64,000 nt of DNA, taken from the NCBI GenBank assembly GCA_000171835.1, contig ABHC01000001.1, positions 186,001 to 250,000 on the forward strand, in the 5' to 3' direction. The position numbers were made by a program, and so were the translations under genes. Source of the DNA: an alpha proteobacterium BAL199. Lineage in GTDB: Bacteria; Pseudomonadota; Alphaproteobacteria; Thalassobaculales; Thalassobaculaceae. Positions 24,642-32,887 of the stretch are shown one piece after another. Position 1 is the first letter of the stretch; each line of letters starts with the position of its first letter. The notes beneath the pieces are model-generated. The model did no database searches and was not told the origin of the DNA. It worked only from the letters and a program-made list of their open reading frames with translations.

Positions 24642-25942
24642 GGCAGCACCAGCACCGCGCGGAAGTCGTTGACGTTGGTGAGGGTTGGCCCGGTGACCAG
24701 CAGTCGGTCAAGGGCTTCGAACGCGCCGTAGCCGTCATTGTTGGCGAGGTGTGCCACCAGGTCGACGCCGGTGGCGCGGGCACGCTCCAGATCGCCGGGC
24801 AGGAACAGCGCGCCGGCATTGTCCTCGGTGCCGTCGATGCCGTCCGTGTCGCCGGCGACCGCGGCGATGCAATCGGCGATGTCGGCGCAGCGCCGCCCGA
24901 CCGCGACCGCCAGCGCCACCAGGAACTCGGCGTTGCGCCCACCCCGGCCCCTGCCGCGCACGGTCACCGTGGTCTCACCGCCGGACAGAAGAACGGCGGG
25001 GGCTTCGGCCGGCTGACCGTGGCGGGCGATCTGCGCGGCGATACCGGCCATCACCGTGGCGACCTCGCGGGCCTCGCCCTCGATGGCGTCGCCGAGGATC
25101 ACCGGGGTTACCCCGGCGGCGCGAGCCACTTCGGCGGCGGCCTCCAGGGAAGCTTGCGGGCGGGCGACCATCACGGTCTCCACGCCGTCGAACAGCTTGT
25201 CGCCGGGCTTGGGTGTCTCAAAGGCCGGATCGGACAGCGCGCGTGCGACCGCAGCGGGCGGCTCGATGGAGAACTTGGCGAGCACGGCGCGAGCGTCGGC
25301 CAGGGTGGTCGGGTCCGGCACGGTCGGCCCGGAGCCGATGACGTCAAGATCGTCGCCCGGCACGTCGGAGATCAGGAAGGCGTGCAACCGGGCCGGTGAA
25401 GCGGCGGCGGCAAGACGGCCGCCCTTGATGGCCGACAGGTGCTTGCGCACCGCGTTCATCTCGTGGATCGAGGCGCCGGATTTCAGCAGAGCGCGGTTGA
25501 CCGCCTGCTTGTCCTCCAGGGTCACGCCGTCAGCCGGCAGGGCCAGCAGCGCCGACGCGCCGCCGGAGACCAGGGCGATCACCCGGTCATCGGCGCCGAG
25601 GCCGCGCACCAGCTCCAGCATCCGGGCCGCCGCGTCGCGTCCGGCGGCGTCCGGCACCGGGTGCGAAGCCTCCACCACTTCGATGCGCTCGGTCGGGCAG
25701 CCGTGGCCGTAGCGGGTGACAACCAAGCCCTCGATCGCGGCGTCTGGCGCGTGCTGCGTCCATACCGCTTCGGTGGCGGCGGCCATCGCAGCGGCAGCCT
25801 TGCCGGCGCCGATCACTACGGTCCGGCCGGCGCAGGGTGCGGTGGCCAGCGGCACCAGGAACGGCGGCAGGCAGATCTTCGGGTCGGCGGCGTCCAGGGC
25901 GGCCTGGAACATCCGCCGCAGCAGGGCTTCGGCGTCGATCAC
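24638..25942 (-). CDS. Glycerate 2-kinase, MOFRL family (GckA/TtuD)
   Basis: A 434-residue type II glycerate kinase, once annotated as hydroxypyruvate reductase. The N-terminal DUF4147 domain shows 'VIGAGKAAAAMAAA' (about 43-56) and 'ALVSGGASALL' (about 122-132) and the C-terminal MOFRL domain shows 'LLSGGETTVTVRGRGRGGRNAE' in part and 'AGDTDGIDGTEDNAGA'. It phosphorylates D-glycerate to 2-phosphoglycerate. It overlaps the RraA-like gene upstream (ATGA) and the ferredoxin gene downstream (ATGA), so all three are translated together. Confidence 0.9.
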   Translation of the reverse strand: MIDAEALLRRMFQAALDAADPKICLPPFLVPLATAPCAGRTVVIGAGKAAAAMAAATEAVWTQHAPDAAIEGLVVTRYGHGCPTERIEVVEASHPVPDAAGRDAAARMLELVRGLGADDRVIALVSGGASALLALPADGVTLEDKQAVNRALLKSGASIHEMNAVRKHLSAIKGGRLAAAASPARLHAFLISDVPGDDLDVIGSGPTVPDPTTLADARAVLAKFSIEPPAAVARALSDPAFETPKPGDKLFDGVETVMVARPQASLEAAAEVARAAGVTPVILGDAIEGEAREVATVMAGIAAQIARHGQPAEAPAVLLSGGETTVTVRGRGRGGRNAEFLVALAVAVGRRCADIADCIAAVAGDTDGIDGTEDNAGALFLPGDLERARATGVDLVAHLANNDGYGAFEALDRLLVTGPTLTNVNDFRAVLVLP

Positions 25943-26667
25943 GGCTTGCTCGCTCCCGATGCCTTCCAGGCGTCGTATTCGGCCTTGGTCTCGGGGTTCG
26001 GCGGGTACAGGCCGATGGTCGGCCGGCCTTCCTCAACCCGGGCCTGAACCCAGCGTTCGAACCGGTCCTGCTCGACCGCGTCGGCAGCCACTTCGTGGGC
26101 CAACTTGCGCGGCACCACCACCACGCCGTCGCCGTCGCACACCAGGATGTCGCCGGGGAAGATCGTCACGTTGCCGCAGGCGATCGGACCCTGCACGCCG
26201 CCGCCCGACATCTCGGTCAGCGAAGCGGGGGCCGCCGTGCCCAGGCACCAGATCGGCAGACCGGTCGCGGTAACGCCGACCCCGTCGCGCACGGCGCCAT
26301 CGGCCACCACCGCGGCGACGCCGCGCTTGGCGAGTCGCGCCGCCAGAATGTCGCCAAGCGAGCCGGTGGTGGAAATGCCGCGGGCCTCCACCGCCAGAAT
26401 GGCGCCTGGGGGGCATTCCTCGATCGCGGCGCGCGGCCCGTATCCGGGGGCACCGAGAATCGATGGGTCGGACAGGTCCTCACGCAGCGGCAGGAAGCGC
26501 AGGGTATAGGCCTCACCGACCACGCAGCCCTGGCCGGGCGTCAGCGGTTTCACTCCGGCGATCGAGGTGCGGCGCAAGCCGCGTTTCAGCAGTTGCATCG
26601 ACACGGTCGCCGTGCCGACCGCGCGCAGGCGATCCATGGTCTGGGCGAGCGCTTCGTCCTGAGACAT
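25939..26667 (-). CDS. RraA-like / HMG-CHA aldolase family protein
   Basis: A 242-residue member of the RraA superfamily, which includes RNase E inhibitors and class II 4-hydroxy-4-methyl-2-oxoglutarate/4-carboxy-4-hydroxy-2-oxoadipate aldolases. The aldolase-type active site is kept: 'GDILAARLAKRGVAAVVADGAVRD' in part (GxxxA and the Arg-Asp pair) and 'FPGDILVCDGDGVVVVP'. The family's pyruvate aldolases give pyruvate from 2-oxo acids. First gene of an operon with glycerate kinase, which suggests a C3/C4 hydroxy-acid route rather than RNA turnover. Confidence 0.85.
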   Translation of the reverse strand: MSQDEALAQTMDRLRAVGTATVSMQLLKRGLRRTSIAGVKPLTPGQGCVVGEAYTLRFLPLREDLSDPSILGAPGYGPRAAIEECPPGAILAVEARGISTTGSLGDILAARLAKRGVAAVVADGAVRDGVGVTATGLPIWCLGTAAPASLTEMSGGGVQGPIACGNVTIFPGDILVCDGDGVVVVPRKLAHEVAADAVEQDRFERWVQARVEEGRPTIGLYPPNPETKAEYDAWKASGASKP

Positions 26668-26727
26668 CCAACGTCCTCCGTGGGAACGCGGGCAGTCTGC
26701 CGCGCCCCGCCGGGCAGGACAATCGGA

Positions 26728-26976
26728 TCAGTGAGACGGCGGATCGAAACGGTGATCGATTTCCGGAACGAGCGCGGATGCAAGCTTCCGCACGCTGGGG
26801 TGCAGCGTTTCCAAGGCCGTTGATAAATCGAACGGGGTAGCCGTCCTAGCTGAGATCGATGCAGCTGCTGCTTTCAGATCTTCGGCAGCCGACTCGAGCA
26901 CCGCGCGTTGGTCGGGCGGCAGGGACCGGGCGACATCAAGGACGATCTCGGCAGCGAGCAACAGGCGTCCTGGCAT
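26728..26976 (-). CDS. Small protein of unknown function, tandem paralogue A
   Basis: An 82-residue soluble helical protein with no known domain. It shares its start (MPxRLxLAAEIVxDVA) and a C-terminal block (HPSVRKLASALVPE against LPSIRHLAVVFCPE) with the product of 27160-27402, so the two are tandem duplicates that have diverged strongly. AGAGGACATTCC before the ATG is a good ribosome binding site. The function is unknown. Confidence 0.6.
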   Translation of the reverse strand: MPGRLLLAAEIVLDVARSLPPDQRAVLESAAEDLKAAAASISARTATPFDLSTALETLHPSVRKLASALVPEIDHRFDPPSH

Positions 26977-27077
26977 GGAATGTCCTCTTTCGAGTACGAG
27001 CGTGCCAGCCGACGCCTTGTGTTGGTGCAGAGAGCGACGCAGACCTTTGTGGCTAAAGAATATTAAATTTTATGAAT

Positions 27078-27116
27078 TACGGTTGGTATTGTGATTTATA
27101 CGGATGTCCAACCGTA
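27078..27116. promoter_or_regulatory. 9-bp inverted repeat in AT-rich gap
   Basis: TACGGTTGG (27078-27086) and CCAACCGTA (27108-27116) are perfect inverted copies with a 21-bp spacer that itself begins and ends in GTAT/ATAC-like bases. It lies between the two paralogous small genes, upstream of paralogue A, and could be an operator or an RNA stem. Confidence 0.35.
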
Positions 27117-27159
27117 GGTACCGGCCAGTTCGCTGTGAACGGATCCGTTGCTCGTGGGG

Positions 27160-27402
27160 TCAGTCGCGCAGCGGAGAAGCGGTTTCCGGGCAGAACACGA
27201 CGGCCAGATGCCGGATGCTCGGCAGAATACGCTGCATCTCGGCGTCCAGATGCGGGCTGAACTTATTGAGTGCCAGGAGCCGCTTGCTCTCGGCTTCCAA
27301 GGTCTCAGCCAGCTTGATGAGCGCGTCGCGATCAAGAATGACCGAGTCATTGGCGGCGACGTCCCGGACAATCTCGGCGGCGAGGATGAGGCGTCGCGGC
27401 AT
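27160..27402 (-). CDS. Small protein of unknown function, tandem paralogue B
   Basis: An 80-residue helical protein, paralogous over its length to the 82-residue product at 26728-26976. It has no membrane segment, Cys motif or known domain apart from one Cys near the C-terminus (VVFCPE). The frame is open upstream to 27567, but the match to its paralogue begins at Met 27402. The ribosome binding site is weak. It is divergent from the ThDP enzyme gene. Confidence 0.55.
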   Translation of the reverse strand: MPRRLILAAEIVRDVAANDSVILDRDALIKLAETLEAESKRLLALNKFSPHLDAEMQRILPSIRHLAVVFCPETASPLRD

Positions 27403-27581
27403 GTGTGATCCAACAGAGAATGAATTAGCGCGTACGAATAGAAACGATTCGTGCGCCCTGGTAAACGACTCTCGTGCCAATTTCAAACAAATGCGTTGCA
27501 AAAGCAGTGTCATTCCGGTGGCCGGCTTGTCTTCGGCAACCGCTCGCGTATCGTCCGCGGGTTCCATAGCCGTATGACAAG

Positions 27582-29315
27582 TTGAGAGTGACGCAGATGA
27601 CCAGCCAAAAGCCGGCCGACAGCAGCAACCGGATGAGCGGCGCGGAGGCAGTGGTCCGCACCCTGCAGGCGCATGGCGTCGACCGGATCTTCGGGTTGTG
27701 CGGCGATACCAGCCTGCCGTTCTACGACGCGTTGCATGGCGTCGGCGGCGGCATCAGCCACGTCCTGACCCGTGACGAACGGTCGGCCGCCTACATGGCC
27801 GACGGTTATGCCCGGGTGTCCGGCAAGGTCGGGATCTGTGAAGGCCCGTCCGGCGGCGGCGCCACCTATATTCTGCCGGGCGTGGTCGAAGCCAATGAAA
27901 GCTCGGTGCCGATCCTTGCCATAACCACCGATATCTCCGTCAGTTCGCGCGGCAAGTATGCGCTGACCGAACTGGATCAGAAGGCGCTGTTCCGGCCGCT
28001 GGCCAAGTGGAATGCCGTGCTGGATCGTGCCGAGGACGTGCCACGCACCCTGCGCGCGGCGTTCCGGGCCATGACCACCGGACGGCCGGGTGCGGCGCAC
28101 ATCGGCCTGCCGTTCGACGTGCAGAAGGGGGCGGTCGACGCCGACGACGTCTGGGGCGACCCAACCTTGGGAACCTGGCCGGCGCGGCGCAGCGCGCCCG
28201 ACCCGGCGGCGGTCGAAGCCGCGGCTGACGCCCTGGCTTCCGCTAAATTCCCTGTGATCATTGTCGGCGGCGGTCCGGTCATTGCCGGTGCGTTCGACGA
28301 GCTGCGCGCCGTCGCTGAAGCGCTGGGCGCGGTGGTGGCGACTACGATCAGCGGCCAGGGCGCCATTGGCGATGGCCATCCGCTGGCGCTGGGCGTGGTC
28401 GGCAGCAATGGCGGCGTCGTCGAAACCCGCGACGTGGTGACGGCGGCCGATCTGGTGTTCTTCGTCGGCTGCCGTGCCGGGTCGGTCACCACGGAACGCT
28501 GGCGGTACCCGGAGCCAGGTCGTACTCGGATCGTGCACCTGGACAGCGACCCGCAGGTCATTGGGGCGAGCTACCCGACCGAAGTGGCGCTGGTCGGCGA
28601 CGCCAAGCTCGGCCTCGCCGCCGTGGCTGCGGCGCTGGCCAAGAAGGGCGTGGCGCGTGACGGCGCCGATGCGACGGCCAAGGTGGCTGACGCGCGGCGC
28701 CGCAAGTACGCGTCGTTCCGCGCGTTGGCGGAGAGCGACGAAATGCCGATCCGGCCGGAGCGGCTGGTGGCGTCCCTGCAACGCGTGCTGCCGGAGGATT
28801 CGGTGGTGGTCGCCGATCCCGGAACACCGTGTCCGTACCTGTCGGCGTATCTCGATTGGGAGCAGACCGGGCGGCGGTTCTTCTCCAACCGGGCGCACGG
28901 GGCGCTGGGCTACTCGATGGCCGCGGCGACCGGCGCGCATTACGGCAGGCCCTCCGCTAAAGTCGTCAGTGTCATGGGCGACGGCAGCTTCGGATTCACC
29001 GCCGGCGAACTCGAGACCATCGCCCGGCTGAAGGCGCCGATCACCATGATCGTGGTGTCGAACGCGGTGTATGGCTGGATCAAGGCCGGCCAGAAGACCG
29101 GCTTCGGCGCTCGCTACTATTCGGTCGATTTCTCGCGCACCGATCATGCCCGGGTCGCCGAGGCGTTCGGCGTCAAGGCCTGGACGGTCAGCGACCCGGC
29201 CGAGCTGGACGCGACGCTGAGAAAGGCGCTGGAGCACGACGGGCCAACGCTGGTCGATGTGCTGTGCCAGCCGCTGCACGAAGCGCGTGCGCCGGTCAGC
29301 GAGTGGATCGCGTAG
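27582..29315 (+). CDS. Thiamine diphosphate-dependent enzyme (acetolactate synthase-like)
   Basis: A 577-residue member of the ThDP superfamily with the three-domain order: N-terminal pyrimidine-binding domain with the activating Glu66 in LTRDERSAAYMADGYAR, central domain, and C-terminal domain with the ThDP motif GDGSFGFTAGE...VVSN. The family covers acetolactate synthase, benzoylformate decarboxylase, sulfopyruvate and oxalyl-CoA enzymes; no small regulatory subunit follows, so it is probably a catabolic decarboxylase or lyase rather than IlvB. Met at 27597 or 27633 is an alternative start. Its 3' end overlaps the convergent LysR gene by 20 bases. Confidence 0.85.
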   Translation: MRVTQMTSQKPADSSNRMSGAEAVVRTLQAHGVDRIFGLCGDTSLPFYDALHGVGGGISHVLTRDERSAAYMADGYARVSGKVGICEGPSGGGATYILPGVVEANESSVPILAITTDISVSSRGKYALTELDQKALFRPLAKWNAVLDRAEDVPRTLRAAFRAMTTGRPGAAHIGLPFDVQKGAVDADDVWGDPTLGTWPARRSAPDPAAVEAAADALASAKFPVIIVGGGPVIAGAFDELRAVAEALGAVVATTISGQGAIGDGHPLALGVVGSNGGVVETRDVVTAADLVFFVGCRAGSVTTERWRYPEPGRTRIVHLDSDPQVIGASYPTEVALVGDAKLGLAAVAAALAKKGVARDGADATAKVADARRRKYASFRALAESDEMPIRPERLVASLQRVLPEDSVVVADPGTPCPYLSAYLDWEQTGRRFFSNRAHGALGYSMAAATGAHYGRPSAKVVSVMGDGSFGFTAGELETIARLKAPITMIVVSNAVYGWIKAGQKTGFGARYYSVDFSRTDHARVAEAFGVKAWTVSDPAELDATLRKALEHDGPTLVDVLCQPLHEARAPVSEWIA

Positions 29316-30231
29316 CCGGCCGGGGCGGCGAAAGGTCCCAGGGCGGACTGCGGAAGCACTCGGCCAGGTGATCGACAAAGGCCCGGACCTTCGCTGCGAC
29401 ATGCCGGCTCTGATGATGAACCGCATGGATGTCGAGGTCGGGAACGCCCCAATCCGGCAGCACGGGGACCAGCCGTCCGTCGGCCAGATACGGACCGAGG
29501 ATGAAATCCGGCTGCAGGATGATTCCGGCACCGCCTGCCGCTATCTCGGTCAGAACGTCGCCGTTGTTCGCGGTCAAACGCGGTCCGAGGCGGACGACAG
29601 CGTCGCGGCCGTCCGCGCTGGTGAACCGCAGGCCGGCGACCCCGGTCGAATAGGTGTAGCCGAGCCAGGTATGGTCGGTCAGGTCGTTCGGCGTCGTCGG
29701 TATTCCGTGCGCAGCCAGATAGGCGGGGCTGGCCGCCAGCCGGACCGCGACGGTCCCGAGACGCTTGGCGATCAGACTTGAGTCCGACAGCCGGCCGATC
29801 CGGATGGCGACGTCGTAGCCCTCCTCGATCAGGTCGACGACGCGGTCGTTGACCGTCAGTTCCACACTGAGCCCGGGATGCCGCACCAGGAAGCTCGGCA
29901 GGGTTGCGGCGAGATGGGCACGGCCGAAGGAGACCGGCCCGTTGACCCGCAAGGTCCCGCGGGGTGTTGCGCGTTCCCCGCGCACTTCGGTTTCGGCGTC
30001 GTCGAAATCCGCCAGCAGCCGGCGGGCACGTTCCAGATAGCCGAGGCCCGCTTCCGAGAGGCTGACCCGCCGGGTGGTTCGGTGCAGCAGGCGGACGCCG
30101 AGCCGGTCTTCCAGCACCTGGACGTGCCGGCTGGTCATGGCTCGCGACAGGCCAAGACGGTCGGCCGCGGAGGAGAATCCTCCAGTGTCGGCGACGGCGA
30201 CGAAGGTCTGGAGGAGCGTGAGGCGATCCAT
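29296..30231 (-). CDS. LysR family transcriptional regulator
   Basis: A 311-residue LysR protein: helix-turn-helix at about 1-60 ('GFSSAADRLGLSRAMTSRHV' in part) and a periplasmic-binding-fold sensor domain at about 90-295. It belongs to the large group related to YafC/DmlR. It is divergent from the doxX-like gene with a 125-bp gap that contains a possible LysR site, so it most likely controls the doxX-dioxygenase pair. Confidence 0.9.
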   Translation of the reverse strand: MDRLTLLQTFVAVADTGGFSSAADRLGLSRAMTSRHVQVLEDRLGVRLLHRTTRRVSLSEAGLGYLERARRLLADFDDAETEVRGERATPRGTLRVNGPVSFGRAHLAATLPSFLVRHPGLSVELTVNDRVVDLIEEGYDVAIRIGRLSDSSLIAKRLGTVAVRLAASPAYLAAHGIPTTPNDLTDHTWLGYTYSTGVAGLRFTSADGRDAVVRLGPRLTANNGDVLTEIAAGGAGIILQPDFILGPYLADGRLVPVLPDWGVPDLDIHAVHHQSRHVAAKVRAFVDHLAECFRSPPWDLSPPRPATRSTR

Positions 30232-30236
30232 TGTCT

Positions 30237-30261
30237 ATCAGTATGAGATAATAATTCTGAT
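30237..30261. promoter_or_regulatory. Candidate LysR binding site
   Basis: ATCAG (30237-30241) and CTGAT (30257-30261) form an interrupted palindrome with 15 bases between, in the AT-rich gap right upstream of the LysR gene. The size fits LysR sites (T-N11-A type dyads). ATTGTCT also occurs twice (30230 and 30271). Confidence 0.35.
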
Positions 30262-30356
30262 GTGAATGAAATTGTCTCGCACGATCCGCACCGCATCTTT
30301 GGTCTCAGTGATCGACCCGCCGATAGCCGGAGGGCGACGAAGGTGGAGACAGAGAT

Positions 30357-30779
30357 ATGACTGACGACAAGGCAGCTTCGTACGCAGCGCTGCTGCTGCG
30401 CCTGACACTTGGCGCGGCGCTGGTGGCGCATGGCGCGCTCAAGGTGTTTGTATTCACGGTTCCGGGAACCGTGCAGTTCTTCGAATCCCTGGGCTACCCT
30501 GGCATCTTCGCCTATCTGGTCATCCTGGCTGAAGTCGGCGGCGGAGCGGCGTTGTTGCTCGGCGTTGCGGTGCGCCCGGTGGCGCTGGCACTCATCCCCG
30601 TTATGATCGGCGCCACACTGCAGCACGCTGGCAATGGTTGGCTGTTCAGCGCGCCGGGCGGCGGCTGGGAGTTCCCCGCGTTTTGGACCGTGACCCTGGT
30701 CGTGCAGGCATTGCTTGGTGCGGGCGCTCTCGCTGTTCACCTGCCGGTACCTGCGGTGGTTCCGGTCTGGGCGCGCTGA
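30357..30779 (+). CDS. DoxX family membrane protein
   Basis: A 140-residue protein with four hydrophobic segments and the DoxX pattern: 'LLLRLTLGAALVAHGALKVF', then 'FFESLGYPGIFAYLVILAEVG' in part and 'GVAVRPVALALIPVMIGAT'. DoxX proteins are quinone-linked or redox-partner membrane subunits; accessory copies are common next to dioxygenase genes. The dioxygenase gene follows after 25 bp. Confidence 0.88.
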   Translation: MTDDKAASYAALLLRLTLGAALVAHGALKVFVFTVPGTVQFFESLGYPGIFAYLVILAEVGGGAALLLGVAVRPVALALIPVMIGATLQHAGNGWLFSAPGGGWEFPAFWTVTLVVQALLGAGALAVHLPVPAVVPVWAR

Positions 30780-30804
30780 ACCGTCAGGGAAGAGGAGACA
30801 ACTC

Positions 30805-31590
30805 ATGGCAACCATGCCCGCGCTGTTCGTCAGCCACGGTGCGCCGACGCTGGTGCTCGATGATGTCCCGGCCCGCGCCTTCCTGGCGCGGGTTGGAGAA
30901 GACTTGGGACGCCCGTCGGCGATCGTGGTCGTCAGCGCCCACTACGAGACATCCGGCGTCAGGGTGAACAATGCAGCGCAACCCCGGACGATCCATGATT
31001 TTGGCGGCTTCCCGCCTGCCCTGTACGAGATTCAGTACGGCGCGCCGGGTGCTCCGGATCTGGCCGAGGAGATCGTGGCTCTTGTCCGGAAGGCCGGCAT
31101 GGACGCCGCGACTGACCAGAGCTGGGGCTTCGACCACGGCGTATGGGTCCCGTTGTCGCTGATGTATCCGGATGCTGACATTCCTGTCGTGGCGGTATCG
31201 GTCGATCCCCAGGCCGGGCCGGCACATCACCATGCCGTGGGGGGCGCGCTGTCGGCGCTGCGCGAGCGTGGCGTCCTGATCGTCGGCTCAGGGTCGTTCA
31301 CCCACAACCTGCATGAAATTCCGCGACCGTTTCGCCAGATCGACACCGCTGCGCCAGGCTGGGTCCAGGAATTCGCCGACTGGGCGGCCGCAGCCATTGT
31401 CGAGGGACGCACCGACGAACTGCTTCACTACCGCCGCTTTGCTCCGCAGGGGCAACGGAACCATCCGACCGAGGAACATTTCCTGCCGTTGTTTGCCGCC
31501 ATGGGCGCAGGCGGAGGGGGACCGGGCCGGCGGCTGCATGAAAGCACGACCTTCGCGGTTCTGCGGATGGATGCCTACGCCTTCGATTGA
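30805..31590 (+). CDS. DODA-type extradiol aromatic ring-opening dioxygenase (LigB family)
   Basis: A 261-residue class III extradiol dioxygenase like YgiD. Zinc/iron ligand candidates are His11 in FVSHGAPTL, His46 in VVSAHYET and a later His in 'GFDHGVWVPL' and 'GSFTHNLHE'. The family includes 4,5-DOPA and gallate-type dioxygenases, so the substrate is a catechol. AAGAGGAGACAACTC sets the ATG at 30805, 90 bases after an upstream in-frame ATG. Operon with doxX. The 3' end overlaps the convergent PAS_5 gene by 16 bases. Confidence 0.88.
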   Translation: MATMPALFVSHGAPTLVLDDVPARAFLARVGEDLGRPSAIVVVSAHYETSGVRVNNAAQPRTIHDFGGFPPALYEIQYGAPGAPDLAEEIVALVRKAGMDAATDQSWGFDHGVWVPLSLMYPDADIPVVAVSVDPQAGPAHHHAVGGALSALRERGVLIVGSGSFTHNLHEIPRPFRQIDTAAPGWVQEFADWAAAAIVEGRTDELLHYRRFAPQGQRNHPTEEHFLPLFAAMGAGGGGPGRRLHESTTFAVLRMDAYAFD

Positions 31591-32162
31591 AGGCTATCGG
31601 CGGTGACGGGCAGGTGGCGGGCCTCGATGTAGGTGATCTTGATCCGTCGGTCCGCCTCCGCCAGTGCCCCAACTGCGCCGGTTCGGACGGTGAGGCCGAT
31701 CAAGCCGGTGACCGGCCCGTTGTCGATTTCTGACAGCGGGAGCAGCAGCCGCTCGCCAATCGCCGCGCGGTTGGACAGGCTGTAGATGAGTCCCCGCATG
31801 TGGACGATCGCACCACGCTCGGGCAGCGGCTTCCAGCGCTTGATCACCATGGCGGCTTCAGACGGCACCAGCAGCTCGTCCAGGTGCATGCCGCGGACGC
31901 TGTGCCGGCCGGTAAAGTCGGTGTACATCGCTTCGACTTCCGAACCGGCAACACGATACCGGAACCGACCCGACGCTAGATCGTAGTCGACCAGATACAG
32001 GCGGGAGAGGGCCCAGGGGATGTCGGTGGGATCGATATCGCCCCGCGTCGGCATGATCCGGCCAGTGCGCTTGATCAGCCAGTAGTCGGCGAGGCGGCGG
32101 AGGTCACGGTGCTGCACGACCGAGAGATCGCGCCCTTCGAACCGGCTCTCCGCAACAGCCAT
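31575..32162 (-). CDS. PAS_5-type single PAS domain protein (copy 2)
   Basis: A 195-residue protein with one PAS_5-like domain: 'LADYWLIKRTGRIMPTRGDI' and 'DYDLASGRFRYRVAGSEVEA' are family hallmarks, followed by 'RHSVRGMHLDELL'. No output domain is attached. Its upstream region has an FNR/FixK-type box at 32219-32232, which ties it to oxygen or redox control. Other copies in the window: 9496-10023 and 48725-49276. Confidence 0.75.
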   Translation of the reverse strand: MAVAESRFEGRDLSVVQHRDLRRLADYWLIKRTGRIMPTRGDIDPTDIPWALSRLYLVDYDLASGRFRYRVAGSEVEAMYTDFTGRHSVRGMHLDELLVPSEAAMVIKRWKPLPERGAIVHMRGLIYSLSNRAAIGERLLLPLSEIDNGPVTGLIGLTVRTGAVGALAEADRRIKITYIEARHLPVTADSLQSKA

Positions 32163-32218
32163 GGATCACAATCCCTGCTCGGCAACGACCGAGCCGCAAA
32201 ATCGGTGTCAGATATGGT

Positions 32219-32232
32219 TTGACCCAGATCAA
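32219..32232. promoter_or_regulatory. FNR/FixK-type box
   Basis: TTGACCCAGATCAA differs at one base from the FNR/Anr/FixK consensus TTGAT-N4-ATCAA; its complement TTGATCTGGGTCAA is a common natural form. It lies 57 bp before the PAS_5 start codon, a fitting place for activation near -41. Low-oxygen induction of that gene is inferred. Confidence 0.6.
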
Positions 32233-32310
32233 GCACAAATCAATCTATTTGTTGCAAATTAATTTATTATTGCAGACGTCGAGAACAACAGTAACCGTTT
32301 AAATTACTGG

Positions 32311-32862
32311 TTACGCCGAACTCTTCCATTTGATGGAGCATCCCATTGACGGCGTCTGCTCGAACGGTGCGGCGCCGGTTGCTGCAATCTGGCGCATGGC
32401 TTCGAGCAGTTCCCGTGGAGCGCCTGCCACCAATGTGGTCTTCGATGCATCCAACCGTCCACGGTATCGCAGCACGAGGTCAGAATCGTAACCGAAGAAG
32501 TCCGGGGTGCACACGGCGTCGAAGGCCCGCGCGACTTTCTGGCTCTCGTCCAGCAGATACGGAAACGGCAGGCCGTGTTCGGCGGCAAACGCGCGCATCT
32601 TGTCGGGTGCATCGTCCGGATAGGCGCGGTGATCATTAGACATGATCGCCGCCACCCCGACGCCCTCGTCGAGCAGGGCTCGGGAATCCTCGGCGATTCG
32701 TCCGATTACCGAGCGAACGTAGGGACAGTGATTGCAGATGAACATGATGACGGTGCCCCGCTCGCCACGGACATCGGCAAGCCGTACCGTGTCCCCGTGG
32801 AGATCCGGCAATGCAAAATCCGGCGCGCGTGACCCGAGACCGGATGACGGCGGTACCGTCAT
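32311..32862 (-). CDS. Thioredoxin-fold redoxin (AhpC/TSA-like)
   Basis: A 183-residue single-domain redoxin. The fold is typical: 'RAPDFALPDLHGDTVRLADV', then 'GTVIMFICNHCPYVRSV' with Cys43 and Cys46 in a C-N-H-C motif, and 'TPDFFGYDSDLVLRYRGRLD' near 120 with the cis-Pro. A third Cys is in the C-terminal 'PSMGCSIKWK'. This pattern defines a conserved but uncharacterised 'thioredoxin family protein' group of proteobacteria. No signal peptide is seen. Confidence 0.85.
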   Translation of the reverse strand: MTVPPSSGLGSRAPDFALPDLHGDTVRLADVRGERGTVIMFICNHCPYVRSVIGRIAEDSRALLDEGVGVAAIMSNDHRAYPDDAPDKMRAFAAEHGLPFPYLLDESQKVARAFDAVCTPDFFGYDSDLVLRYRGRLDASKTTLVAGAPRELLEAMRQIAATGAAPFEQTPSMGCSIKWKSSA

Positions 32863-32887
32863 GAACGAGCCTCCGGCTGGAAGCCAG

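Noticed and set aside
29296-29315. Tail-to-tail overlap of convergent genes (also 31575-31590 and 42320-42336)
   Set aside because: Short 3' overlaps of 16-20 bases are common in compact genomes and do not by themselves suggest regulation.
27510-29531. 673-codon frame antisense to the ThDP enzyme gene
   Set aside because: Shadow of a real gene with complete ThDP motifs on the other strand.
32291-32314. GTAACC/GGTTAC hairpin at the redoxin 3' end as terminator
   Set aside because: Only 6 bp with a 12-base loop and no proper T-tract; too weak to call.
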